Assembly (NCBI GenBank): GCA_000328365.1
Contig: KB299000.1
Location: 119,750 to 183,749 of the forward strand
Reading direction: 5' to 3'
DNA length: 64,000 nt
From: Capitella teleta
Taxonomy: Eukaryota > Annelida > Polychaeta > Capitellidae
A program made the position numbers and the translations under genes. Shown here piece after piece: positions 45,910 through 57,276 of this stretch (position 1 is its first letter; every line of letters starts with the position of its first letter). Below the pieces are notes generated by a model. The model was not told the DNA's origin and ran no database searches. It worked only from the letters and a program-made list of their open reading frames with translations.

Positions 45910-48724
45910 CAATGAGGCAGGCACCGCACTGTTTGGTGTGCCGTGGTGGCTTGGGTGCTCTGGCACTTTAGGCGGTGTACGAGCCGTCCCTAGGGGAAGC
46001 AGGTCTCCAGGTAACCTTGGTCTGTGTCTAAAGACTAGGTCTGCCGGGGCGGCATCCAAGTCCTCCTTATGCGCCACGCGCAAACCAAGCAGCACCCACG
46101 GTAGCTGACCCATCCAATCTGGTCCGGTGAGACGAGCTCGTAGGGCTGCCTTCAAGGCCGGTGCGGTGCATCCGTTCTACCATGCCGTTGGCCTGTGGGT
46201 GGTAGGCAGAGGTCCAGTGCAACTTGGACCCGAGAGACGTAGCTACCTCGTTCCAAAAGGTTGGAGGTGAATTGCCGACCTCGATCACTGGTGATGTCTG
46301 TGGGCACACCGTAACGTGACACCCAGCCATGCAGGAAGGTCTGTGCACATTCCTCGGCTGCGATACTTTTCATCGGCAGTGCCTCCGGCCAGCGGGAGTG
46401 TCGGTCGATCGCAGTGAACAGATAGGAGTACCCTCGCGACGGCGGTAAGGGCCCAACGATGTCCACATGTACTTGGTCAAAGGGGGTCGATGTGACTGGG
46501 ATGCGGGTTACTGGGACCCTGGCATGCACGTGGATTTTTGCGAGCTGACAGGCTGTGCAAGCTCGACACCACTCTGCAACATCCTTCCGCATGCGATGCC
46601 ACACAAAGCGCTGAGCAATGAGATTTTGTGATCCTCGAACCCCAGGGTGACTTAGTCCGTGTAGTGTGTCGAACACGTACTCTGCGTCGCAGGGTTGGGG
46701 GTACCACGGGTCTGGGGTGTCCTAGGGAGACGTCGCACAGGATGCTAGTGGCATCCTCTTTGAACTGTACATCGCGGAGCTGTAGGCCGGTGATGGCGGT
46801 CCTTAGATCATGCACCTCTTGGCATTTACGTTGGGCTTTTGCGATCTCATCATGGCTGAGAGCGAGAGTAACTACGTCCAGAGGCGCTCTGGACAGTGCA
46901 TCAGCCACTATGTTGCTGCTGCCCCGTCGGTGTTGAACGTTAGTCATCATCTCCGAGATCACCGCCAAATGTCGCTGTTGCCTTGACGACCACGGATCTC
47001 CAACTTTCTTCCAGGCGAGCGTCAATGGTTGATGATCGCTAACGAGAACACTCTCTCCCTTCAATGGAGTGCTGGAAGTCCCTGATTGCCAAGTAGGCTG
47101 CCAGTAGCTCCCTATCAAAAGGTGCTGTACCGGCGCTCGGGGGGTCTGAGGTGCCTGCTGAAGAAACCAAGTGGAACCCAGCGATCTCCTTGCCATTGCT
47201 CCAGGGAGGCTCCCACGCCGATGTCAGAGGCATCTGTACATAGCACTAGAGGGGCGTCCTTGATGGGGTGAGCCAGGGTGGCAGCGTTAGCTAGCAGTGA
47301 CTTGGCTGATGTGAAGATGTCCCAGGTGACCTCTGTCCAAGGAATAGCAGCAGTGCTTGGTTTAGCACAGGCTAGGTCATGTAGAGGCTGGAGTTCAGAG
47401 GCAGCGTTGGGCATGAACATATGAAAATAGTGCATCATACCCAAGAAGATGCGGAGACGGCGCGGCGTCTCTGGTAATGGGAAATCCTGGACTGCTCTGA
47501 CGGTGGTCGGTCGTGGCTGAAGTTCGGTAGCATCTACTCGGTGTCCTAAAAAGTCCAAGCTTGACTTCGCAAATTCGCACTTGTCGGGACGAAGCAGGAG
47601 ACCATTGTCTAGCAGGCGCTGAAACACTGCCCGTAGTTGCACTAAGTGTTGCTCCATGTTTGCCGAGCCCACCAGGACGTCATCCATGTAGACGTAGACC
47701 CCTTCTAGGCCACGGAGAACCGAATCCATGAGCCTCTGGAAGGACTGGCCAGCGTTACGGAGGCCAAAAGGCATCCTGAGGAACTCCCATAACCCAAAAG
47801 GCGTTGTTACTGCGGTCTTGCCGATGTCCTCTGGGGCTACGGGGATTTGATGATATCCTTGGACAAGATCCAGTTTGCTGAACACTGTGGCGCCATGCAG
47901 TTGCGCTGCAAAGTCGTGGATGTGTGGAATGGGGTACCGGTCTGGCTCTGTTGATGCGTTGAGTCTCCGGTAGTCCCCACACGGGCGCCATTCTCCATTA
48001 GCTTTCTTCACCAGGTGTAGAGGCGAAGACCAGGCGCTGTCTGAGGGACGAATAATATCCATGCGGTGCAGATTCTCGAACTCTTGCTTGGCGGCTAAGA
48101 GTTTCTCCGGGTTCAGCCGGCGTGGTCTGGCCCAGACAGGAGGGCCTTTCGTGACCACGTGATGGTGCACTCCGTGACGGGGCTCGTGCCGAACAAAGTC
48201 TGGCCGCGTGACTCCAGGAAACTCCTGCAGGAGGAGTGCGCATGGGTCTAGGTGAACGGGTGTCACCCAACATCTGCCTGCACTGGCTGTGCTGGTTGCC
48301 GATTGGCCGCATCCACTAGGCGACGTCCCGTGACGTCTACGAGTAGGTGGTGCCGATGTAGAAAATCCCCTCCAAGCAGGGCACGCTGTACTCCAGCACG
48401 CACCAGACGAGCTGTGAACTTTCTGTTCCCGAGACATAACTTCACGTCGCTTGACCCAAACGTGAGGATGGAGGTGCCGTTGGCGGCTTGAAGCTGCACT
48501 GCATCTTGACGCTGTCCAAGGGCTCGATCAGTGGAGGTTGCCGGGATGACGGGTACTTGTGCACCTGTGTCCACTAAAAACACAAGGCCTGTGTTGGAGT
48601 CTCTAACCGTGAACAAAGTGTCTCGTGAGGGGCACGGACCCACGCTGGTCACTAGCGCGGGCCCGCCTCGGCGTTTCCCTGGCGCCGTGGTGGTTCTGTT
48701 GTCCAGTCGCAGGGCGAGCAGCAC
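45910..48724 (-). pseudogene. pol region: protease, RT, RNase H, integrase
   Basis: On the minus strand the protease DTGAQVPVIP lies near 48570. The RT has [20 protein letters not shown] (about 48010), [13 protein letters not shown] and the catalytic YMDDVLVG (about 47690-47670). The RNase H has [14 protein letters not shown] (about 47240). The integrase has an HHCC section near 46650-46550, HVDIVGPLPPSRGYSY (about 46465-46430) and a DRGRQF-type core motif near 46280. These are in the usual Ty3/Gypsy order. Broken, a fossil. Confidence 0.9.
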
Positions 48725-48815
48725 CGCTTAGCACTGCGGCCGAACCGTTGATGGGACTTACACAGACGGCGGGACGTTCTTGTAGTGCCGAGTGCGAGGA
48801 CCTTTGGTGCGGAGC

Positions 48816-48865
48816 NNNNNNNNNNNNNNNNNNNNNNNNNNNNNNNNNNNNNNNNNNNNNNNNNN
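48816..48865. other. assembly gap, 50 N
   Basis: Exactly 50 N, a fixed-size placeholder inside the LTR element at the expected gag position. Confidence 0.99.
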
Positions 48866-49080
48866 CAAGCAGCAGATCCAGAACACCAAAAGCTTGGCAA
48901 CTTGATTGAGACTGTGGCTGCTACAGCGGCAGCGGCGGCGGCAGCATCAGCTTCGGTTGGGCATGTCTTGTTTGTAGTTCTAAGCAGCTAGCGTGGTTGC
49001 ACGACTAGGCGGTGACGGGGCTGCAGAGGGTATCTGCACCCTAGGCGGATACAACGGATTGCATATGCCAATCAACATTT

Positions 49081-49091
49081 CAGGGTCACCA
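49081..49091 (-). other. primer-binding site of second Ty3/Gypsy element
   Basis: On the minus strand TGGTGACCCTG begins two bases after the LTR. It differs from the site of the first element, so a different tRNA would prime it. Confidence 0.65.
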
Positions 49092-49093
49092 AT

Positions 49094-49216
49094 TGTAGGA
49101 GCTCAATGAAACACACGAGTCAATTGGGCTCTACTGAATTCACTGTCTTTATTGACGAGCATGCCTGGTATATATACCGGTTAGTGCAGACGGGAGATCC
49201 CCTGGGGGATCCCTGA
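49094..49216 (-). repeat. LTR of second Ty3/Gypsy element (5' LTR)
   Basis: 123 bp, no difference from 45787-45909. Confidence 0.95.
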
Positions 49217-49273
49217 GCGTATCTGCTCAATCACTGTTCGATATCTAAATTTGTTCACGGTGCTTGAACGAGG

Positions 49274-50530
49274 CACTACAATGCCTTGAAGTCTATGAAA
49301 AATGGTAAACGGGATGGCACGGAGGATTTCTCTTCCAAAAAGGTCTAAATGCATTGGTTGTACACCTGTCTCTCTCGCATGATGCTATACTCCGTCATGG
49401 GTTTTTATCCGCAGGAATTTGTTCCGAGTATACAGTTATACCTATACCAAATTTTCGAAAAAAAAATCTCTTAAAAGCTCTTCTAATTATCAAACTATCG
49501 CGCTTGGAAGCATTTTTGCCAAGCTATTTGATGTTGTGATCTTAAACAGTAATCGAAAGGTGTTGAACTGCTCGGACCATCAGTATGGATTCCAAAAAGA
49601 GCATTCAACAGTGCAATGTACATTTGTCTTGAACGAAACAATACAGTATTATCTAAATGGTGGTAGCACAGTGCATGTGATGTTATTGGATGCTAGTAGG
49701 GCATTTGATAGAGTGGAATTTGTTAAGTTGTTCACTGTACTTCGTTCGATTATTAAGTTATTAAGCGATGTGAGTCAGATGTTCATTTGGACAATATAAT
49801 AGGAGGCCGAGCGAGTGAGCAGATAGTGAAAGAGACCATGTCGGATTTCTATCGCCGTTTTAATCATATACTATGTAATTTTCAATATGTAGAAGCTGAT
49901 GTAAAATATCACCTATTTAAATCAATTTGTATGTCAGTGTGCGGGTCACAACTATGGGATTATTCTAGTAGAGTTTGTGATCAGTTCTTCACTGCTTGGC
50001 GTAAAGCGGTGCGCCGCCTATGTAAATTAAGTCAAAGAACCCATAATCACTTGCTACCTTTGATTGTAAATGACTAACCTGTATAATACCCAGCTTCATA
50101 AACGTTTTATCAATTTTGTTGTTAAAGCTATTCGTAGTGAAAATGCTTGCACCCGATTGTGTGCTGAACTGGCAATCCATGGCAGTGGTTCTAGCGTTGC
50201 AAAGAGTATTCGTTTTATTTGCACCGAATACAATATCAATGTACAGCACTTTATGTTCATTCCCGTGTTTTCTTGTTAATGTAAATTGTAATTGAGCCCG
50301 ACGCAAATCATCAAGCTGATGCGACTATAATTCGTGATTTTTTTATTGTATCGCGACACCTGTAATAACCAAATTGACTATGAAAATTAATGAGAGTAAT
50401 TGATGATAATGAGATTATTATCCATTTATGCACTGGTTGAATCTTCTGGTTGTTTGTTTCATTTTTTTTTTTTTTTTTTTTTCCTTTTGATTATACATGT
50501 GTGCATAAATAAAGATTTATATAATAAGAC
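49274..50530 (+). mobile_element. LINE, right part, RT with internal deletion
   Basis: Continues the LINE of 45640-45786. It reads ALKSMKNGKRDGTEDFSS, then the RT blocks NYQTIALGSIFAKLFD (about 49480), YGFQKEHSTVQCTF (about 49585) and MLLDASRAFDRVEF (about 49680). The YADD-bearing middle of the RT is missing. After it come the C-terminal SICMSVCGSQLWDYSS (about 49925) and WRKAVRRLCKLSQRTHNHLL (about 50000), then a final part to about 50275. The 3' UTR has a T run (50462-50482), AATAAA at 50508-50513 and ends near 50530. It is a Jockey/CR1-group LINE, clade not fixed. The deletion makes it dead. Confidence 0.8.
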
Positions 50531-50950
50531 CGAATGTTGCTTGTGATGTTGTAATAATATAATGCAAGGGATCCATTTCTTCTGACAAATGCCCCTCCCC
50601 CCCCTCCCCCCCCCTCTCCTCATCACCCTTGGACTCTTACTCTACCGCAGACGCAGCATGTTGTAGTTGATCGAAAATTATTTCTCCGTCAAATTTGGGT
50701 CCTAATTTTGCATTCCTCTTCTCCCAGGCACCAGGGGATATCTGGATTGTAGCAACAGTCAATTCGAGGAGCATCTATTAATGCCGAGATCTACGCTGCA
50801 CCGAGGATCATAAATACACCGTATTGGTTGGATCCAGAATCAGTTTACAGATAATCCCACTGCTTCTGTGAATAAACATCGCAGTCTATAGGAGAGCAGC
50901 TTTCATGTGTTTCAATGAATTGCTTTTTCTACGCCCTTCGCACTTTTATA
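50531..50950. other. nothing recognised
   Basis: C-rich low-complexity run near 50590-50620. No gene. Confidence 0.5.
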
Positions 50951-51556
50951 CTGAGCAACAAAAGAAACTCTATAGTTTAACATTTATTTTGTCATTTATC
51001 ATTTATCATTTATCATTTATTTTATCATTTATCATTTATCATTTATCAGGCTGCTGTTCCTGTACACCATGTTTTCCGCTTTTTAGCTGTACTAGGGAAA
51101 CACTGCTCACCCTCCGTCTACGCTTTACCACCAAAGGGTCAGTGGATGATGGACCCAGGTTTGGGAGACCTCGGGTTACGACCAGGAGGCAGGATCCTGT
51201 TGATTCATCTCGGAAACCGTTTCCGTCCATCTACCGGACTGCAGACGATATCGTCGGATCCCACGGACCCCAATAAGAGGACAAACAGCTCGACGATGAC
51301 TTCAAACAGCGAGACTCCATCCGACGCCCTTTAAGATGTCCACATTTATCTCCATTGAAGAGTCGTGTAATCGCCTAAATAGGGTGCTGCACAGCACTTG
51401 CGATGGACCTCTGGAAGAATGGGCTGCACTTGCCCAGGAGAAGATCCGAACTTTCATCCGCAGCATGTGCTGAAGGTGCATATCCTGTATTTAGGCAATG
51501 GAAGGCCACAATCATCATCAATGGCAATTTTTATGCATTTTTGTTTCAATAAAATA
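50951..51556 (+). mobile_element. Tc1/mariner-like transposon relic with internal deletion
   Basis: The left end CTGAGCAACAAAAGAAACTC (50951-50970) is of the kind found at the tips of Tc1-like elements in invertebrates. The transposase linker GSVDDGPRFGRPRVTTRRQD lies at about 51134-51197. Near 51345 SPLKSR-like code and at 51400-51475 PLEEWAALAQEKIRTFIRSM match the C-terminal end of the same protein. The catalytic DDE middle is mostly gone, and stops and frame changes are present. An (ATTTATC)n array (50993-51048) sits near the left end. The right terminal repeat is decayed (GTTTCAATAAA near 51543). Confidence 0.7.
50993..51048 (+). repeat. ATTTATC microsatellite
   Basis: About seven heptamers with two variant units, inside the Tc1-like relic. 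Confidence 0.9.
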
Positions 51557-53044
51557 ATCAATCCATCTAAAGTGTGATTTTGCGATTTGACCCCTACCCC
51601 ACATTCAACACATCCTTGCTGATTCCACGTGACCGCCAGATACTCCAACTTCCGAATAATTAATCATGGATGGATACCCAGCACACTCAGTATATATCCG
51701 CGGTAAATTTAGTTTACCCTACATGTACTCTATTAGCTTTTCAAGATGTGTATAGTTATTATTGTTGCTCAGTATATATACAAGAAGGGGTACCGTTATT
51801 TTAGCAACTGATGTATTTCGTTATGCAACTTAAACATCAGTTTTCCTTCAATATACAGGTTAGCACTTCCAATTATTGTAAAACTTGTTAGCAATATTAT
51901 TGGCCATGTTTGTGAATAAGTATGACTTATGTGGACCCAAAGTTGGTCTGTTCATTAACCGTATAATTTCCAGGGCCTTTTTTCTCACCGGAATGCTGGA
52001 TTGAACCATTCACAAGCAAACCACCAGGAAATCAATTTGCGGAAGAAAGGTTCCAAACAACAGTATTCATCTTTATGCAGTCCTCATAAAGTACTAGCGA
52101 ATGTAGCGGGTGGTAGTGAGCCCACACGTCCATTGACTGTATCCTGCATCCAGGGTCAACGGAGTGGAAGCAGGTGATGCATCACATCATCACATGCAAT
52201 AAGTTTGTGACGGAATCCTTTGGCCATGAAAGCGGTCACTGCACAAGTACCAATGGTCATCCCACGTATCGATTGTGGTGTGAATACCTGCCACTGGCCT
52301 CTTGACCAATATCGACAAATATCTCTTCTAAAAGCAACCGTGTTGCCTGCATACTTTGGTCATTGTACTTGATCACAGGCGGACCAACTGATCTTTAATT
52401 AACCCTAGGAAGGAAGGGCTGATTCATTGAATGTAATTGCTAATGCAGTCACTCATGCAAATTGGGGTGAGTAGGTGCACTTGAGTTTGATGTTTTAAAA
52501 CCACAGAGGGACGGTTAATGGAAGCGGTTCCCCAGGGCAGTCGGAAGTCTGAAGCCCGCGAGGGTACTTCCAGAGCAGGATATACTGAGGCTGATTTGTG
52601 CTGGGAAGGAGTTCCAGGGCGCAGGGGTGATTAGTGGGACCGTTCCCTGAAGACGCAATCCAGCTCTTCTCCCTACGTATTATACCCCAGTATTCAAAGG
52701 AGTCGCGTGCCGGCGTAGAGGGCAACGAATGATGGCGTTTTTAGAGTTTTTAAAAGTTGCATTGTAGCATTTCGGCACTAATGGAGAAAGTGTAGGCACC
52801 TAGAATTCTGTCAATGCCACGCAGACTCGGAAGAATTCACACATTGTGAGCGCGGATGTTGCTAAGTTTTGTTCTGATACAAACAAATTTCATGAACATC
52901 ATTCTACATTAACCCACAGAACTGAGACGCACACGCTGTGCAAAAGAAAGGAAGTGCGTTATTTACACTTGTGACTTATTTGCCAAGCATAATACACGCG
53001 TAGCAAAAACGTAATTGTATTATGTAATTGTATTGTATGCTTTC
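51557..53044. other. nothing assigned; GC-richer patch at 52495-52740
   Basis: The patch at 52495-52740 stands out from its AT-rich surroundings. On the minus strand it is open for 76 codons, with a WNSFP-like motif in another frame that faintly recalls LINE C-termini. I do not assign it. Confidence 0.35.
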
Positions 53045-53110
53045 ATAATTGTTTATAGCTCAGTGGTCGCCTCCCGTGTTCAGCCGATCAGCGAATGAAC
53101 GCGACTGGCG
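53045..53110 (+). repeat. tRNA-like A box only
   Basis: TATAGCTCAGTGGTCGCC fits a pol III A box. No B box follows. Relic or chance. Confidence 0.2.
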
Positions 53111-56100
53111 ATTGCTTAAAAAGCGGGCGCGTTCCTCGGCTGCCACATCTGCAGGGTCGGAAAGAGAGACGCCACACCGTTGGCCCTTTGCAACTGGCGA
53201 ATTCATTGATGGAGGAATATTTAGAATGAGTGTCATGGAATAAAAGGTGAGTTTTAAATGTACGAATGATTGTGAATAAGTACGCTTGGAATATAATGGT
53301 GTCTCATAATATTCGTAATTATTAGATTATACACGGTACTGATATTTAAACGTTTATTCTTGACTGACATATCACAGGTCCACCCATCGGCGTCAATTTG
53401 TAAGAGTACTGGACATAATAGAAAAGTGTTCTTGTTGTTCATTCAATATCCGATAATTGTATCAATACTCACTATGAACTTGGCATGCATCATCAGAAAA
53501 TTAAAGAGGCATAGCTTAATTCATAGACACAGACTCACTCAGGAATTCACCATCGAACCTCACAATGGAACATACTTATAACAAATACGTGACCAGTGTT
53601 TAATTTTTCACTCGTGTGTGTGTCTGATTGCACTGTAAAAATAACCTGTTTGGCTGAGGTATAAACAGACAGTTATCAAAGTGAGTCCCATTATGTATCA
53701 TTGCGTGATTGAACGTGTTTCGAGTGAAAATAACTCTCTGCATACTCTATGGATTTGAATAGCTATCAATGGATGATTCACATTCGTCAACCATTTGTAA
53801 GGCAAACATCCCTTTGATAACAAGACGGAATTGACATCAGCACGAATGTTCTTCAGCCTGAATTAATGCCTCTCTGATTCCCATTTCAACGAATAATAAC
53901 TGAAAACCTCATATAATTCTATCCTCACATCTCTAACGAGTGCAGTGATATCTATGTACATCTGCTATCTAACCTCTGAATAATTGGTGTGGCATTTACC
54001 CAGCGTTCTCATAGATACTGACTGCCACCTTTTCTGCGTTCGCACTCTTTGGTGGGCTGTTGCGCATGCGTCGTTCGGAGGCGATTTCTCAAGATCTGAG
54101 CATCAACCTATCACGAACCCACGAAGGGCTGGCAAACGGATGAACGCGCGGGAACTTTGATGCGAAATATTCGCATACCCTTTAAATCAGTCCTTTTTTT
54201 TCCTTTTTTTTTTTTTTCCTTTTAATAAATCAACACAAAATTTTGTTAAAAGTGCCCACGCCCGCAATTATTCAAAATGGGTTAATAATAGATTAATTGG
54301 CAACTTTAAGTTGCCTCAATGCATTGAATAAGAAAAAAAAAACGTCCCCAGGCTGCTTTGAATGAGAGTTGAGTCTCGTTTAATTTCTGAATTCTGTACC
54401 AACTACCTCACAATAGATCGTATAGGGAGACTCAGTAGGGACATTGAACCGTGATGTGTTTGCGGAATCTGTCACAGCAGTGAGTATAATTATCAAGTCA
54501 AGTCAAGTTATATCCAAAACTACACTTGGCAAATTAATTAATTTCTACAGAGGAAAACAGCTTTTATGTAGCGAGGTTGTCCTTCCTAAAATGCCTTATT
54601 ACAATAACAGGTTAACCAAGTGTTACTCTGAATTATGACATTACAAGCGAAGCAGTCTTAAGTGAAAGCTAGCCTTGTGATAGTGTTTGTTCTCGGATGA
54701 ATGACAGACACCTCTTGAAAGCCCCCCCCCCCAACAGAGGAGAAACATTTATGCTTTATTGACGCCACCGTCAAACACATTGGAGAGAGCATTACGTCAT
54801 TGTAGCTATTTATGTGCGTAACCTTTCTCGGTCCCGGTCTTTGGCAGATGTCGTTGTAGCGCTAAGTGCTGGTCCCTTTCCTTTATCCAATGTTTTGTTG
54901 GTCGTTTTGGTCTTTCTCCTTTACAACAATGCACTGGTGGGTAGTTCTCACAAACAGGTGGATGCAATGACAGCTCACAACCAACCCTTCCCTTATTCTA
55001 CAGACCTCATGACCGAAAGCCCTTCTCTTGATTACATTTCACCCCCCTCTCATTCTGATTAACAGGTTGTGCGTCAGCAGCAAGACGTGATAATCATAAC
55101 ATTGCTGGGATCAAATTACATCCTATGCATACAGCTGTATGGTCAAACCACAGCAGACAAAACACAAATTGATCATGCATTGATCGACCGGGCGACCTGA
55201 GGTAACACTGAAAATGCCCCCATTAAAACACTGTGAACCCTGGCATTGTATGTAAATGCAAGTCATACGCTGTTTCCCTTCTCAGACAAACCCCTTGTCC
55301 CGGAATCTGTTTCTCTGGTCTCTGATATCTTGACATTCAGACATGTGTTAGCAATCCCTCGTCCAGACTCAGTATAACGAGATGATTCACTGGCGTTCAC
55401 TGACAGCTTTATGTAGTCACTTGCAGCGAAGTTTGTTGCCAAGAACCCTCTGATTGCTTCTTGATCTGCGGTCTTGAACAACGACCAAAGAAACCGTCCT
55501 TGCCCTGAAATGGAAATTTGAGAATATGCCCAAGTGAATTGCAACCAGCAGCCAAACCAATCTCCAGCAGAACAAAGAGACAGAGAACAGTAGATCACAG
55601 AATATCATCTATAATTCATTTGCAGAGCATTTTACGATCGTTTCGGTTTTTCACTTGTGATTATTCTCAGTGTTTATTGTTGATGGGGTTTTTATACTTA
55701 GAGGGCATCGCGTGAGATCGCTTTGCACCCCAGCTGGTGTAGCTCTGATTGGAAACATTGTTGAGATTTATGACATCTATGTTGCTCTGTATCCATAAAT
55801 ATGTACCCACATATCTCTGTGTTCCCTGTTGCAATGGCTGTATATTAATCTATGTAAACACCCTGTATCTGAAAATAGGGTGCTAAGTGGCTCAATGGAC
55901 ATTGTTGAAAAAGAAATATAATTTCATTAACAACTTAACAATATATTCTACAGGGAATAATATGTGTCTCTCACGCATAGCAAAGAAATCGGCAATCAGA
56001 AGCTTAGAGCTCGAAGGTGTTTCACACGCAGAAGCATGGGTTTGACTTCAAAAGATTGTAAATCGCTTCAGGTGGATACAGGGTGGAGTCATGTTTGTGT

Positions 56101-56823
56101 TCAAGGTGCTCTCCTTTGTCCCAGTTCTATGAGACTCTACCACTGAATAAGAATATAATCGTCGAGTGAGTGGGTGCGATAATGGAGCCAGGCACAATTT
56201 ACACACCGATTTATAGAAAATTGTCAGGTATAGCGCAAAAGGTTGGTGTTGTTAGTATGTTGATTGATGATCAAGGGCCCTTACTCGGTTAAAAATACCT
56301 TCTATAGCATCAAGCCGACCATATTGAGTTAATAAACCACTCATGTCTCCATTAATAATAATGTATACTCATCATCGATTGTCATCATTATATCAAACAC
56401 AGGCGATTCTAGAAGTAGGTTAATTTATGTTTGTTAATTCACCTCGATAAATACCTGCCCATACCTGATTAATTACACACCTGCGGATCTCTGTGGCCGG
56501 ATCCTCTGTTAACTGACCGTGCATGCTTCATGTCAATATTCATTGCAATCACATTTTGGACTTCTGGGAGATGGACGAAAATCTGATCAATCAAAAACAC
56601 ATTCTCTGCAGAGCAGCCGGGTCAAGTTTGCGCAGATATAGGTCAGGTCGGCCGGGGTCAAAATGGACCATTGGAGAGGTTATCAACTGATCGTCCAGAT
56701 GAGTGATGGGGTGCCGGCGCTGAATTAGCCCTTCTGACATTTCGTATGATTGGCGCGATGCTGCGTTTCATCGCTATGACTTCCCTTCCTGCTAGGCCTG
56801 TGGTGCTCGTGCATCAATTCACT
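53111..56823. other. nothing recognised
   Basis: AT-rich. T-rich run near 54188-54220, C run near 54722-54731. Open frames up to 111 codons (55263-55598, minus) have no domain. Confidence 0.5.
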
Positions 56824-57110
56824 TCAATTCAATTCAATTCAATTCATTTCATTTCATTTCATTTCATTTCATTTCAATTCAATTCAATTCAATTCAATTC
56901 AATTCAATTCAATTCATTTCATTTCATTTCATTTCATTTCATTTCATTTCATTTCATTTCATTTCATTTCATTTCAATTCAATTCAATTCAATTCAATTC
57001 AATTCAATTCATTTCATTTCATTTCATTTCATTTCATTTCATTTCATTTCATTTCATTTCATTTCATTTCATTTCAATTCAATTCAATTCAATTCAATTC
57101 ATATCAATTC
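56824..57110 (+). repeat. pentanucleotide array of alternating AATTC and ATTTC blocks
   Basis: Two pentamers alternate in blocks. The counts read approximately AATTC 4, ATTTC 6, AATTC 8, ATTTC 12, AATTC 7, ATTTC 13, AATTC 5. The array is open in one frame for over 90 codons only because it has no T-A-A/G combination in phase. It is not a gene. Confidence 0.97.
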
Positions 57111-57182
57111 AGGCGTTTAATGCTTTCTCAGAAACAGACAAAATCTCTGCCGTTGCATCAGAAATAGACTTAAAAGAATAAA

Positions 57183-57183
57183 T

Positions 57184-57226
<43 letters not shown>

Positions 57227-57276
57227 CATCACATTTATATTGCGCATTTATTAATAGCAAGCTATTCAAATGCGCA
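57183..57276 (+). repeat. (TTTA)n followed by a 9-bp inverted repeat
   Basis: About eleven TTTA units (57183-57226) precede TGCGCATTT (57241-57249) and its exact reverse complement AAATGCGCA (57268-57276), with an 18-base loop. This pairing of a simple repeat with a GCGC-hairpin looks like the end of a dispersed element. Confidence 0.6.

Larger units (their letters stand above)
45787..49216 (-). mobile_element. second Ty3/Gypsy LTR retrotransposon, inserted in a LINE, broken
   Basis: Bounded by two LTRs that are identical over 123 bp. On the minus strand the order is left LTR (49216-49094), primer-binding site TGGTGACCCTG (49091-49081), a remnant of gag with a Cys/His-rich end (about 48720), protease, RT, RNase H and integrase, then the right LTR (45909-45787). 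The 50-N gap at 48816-48865 falls where gag should be, so most of gag is unseen or lost and the true length is unknown. Identical LTRs mean a recent insertion, yet the body carries about four or five breaks, so it is a fossil. No clear target duplication is seen, and the right-hand junction is not clean. There is no envelope gene. Confidence 0.93.

Noticed and set aside
56746-57120. 124-codon open frame of FNSIQF/HFISF repeats
   Set aside because: It is a pentamer microsatellite read in a stop-free frame, not a gene.
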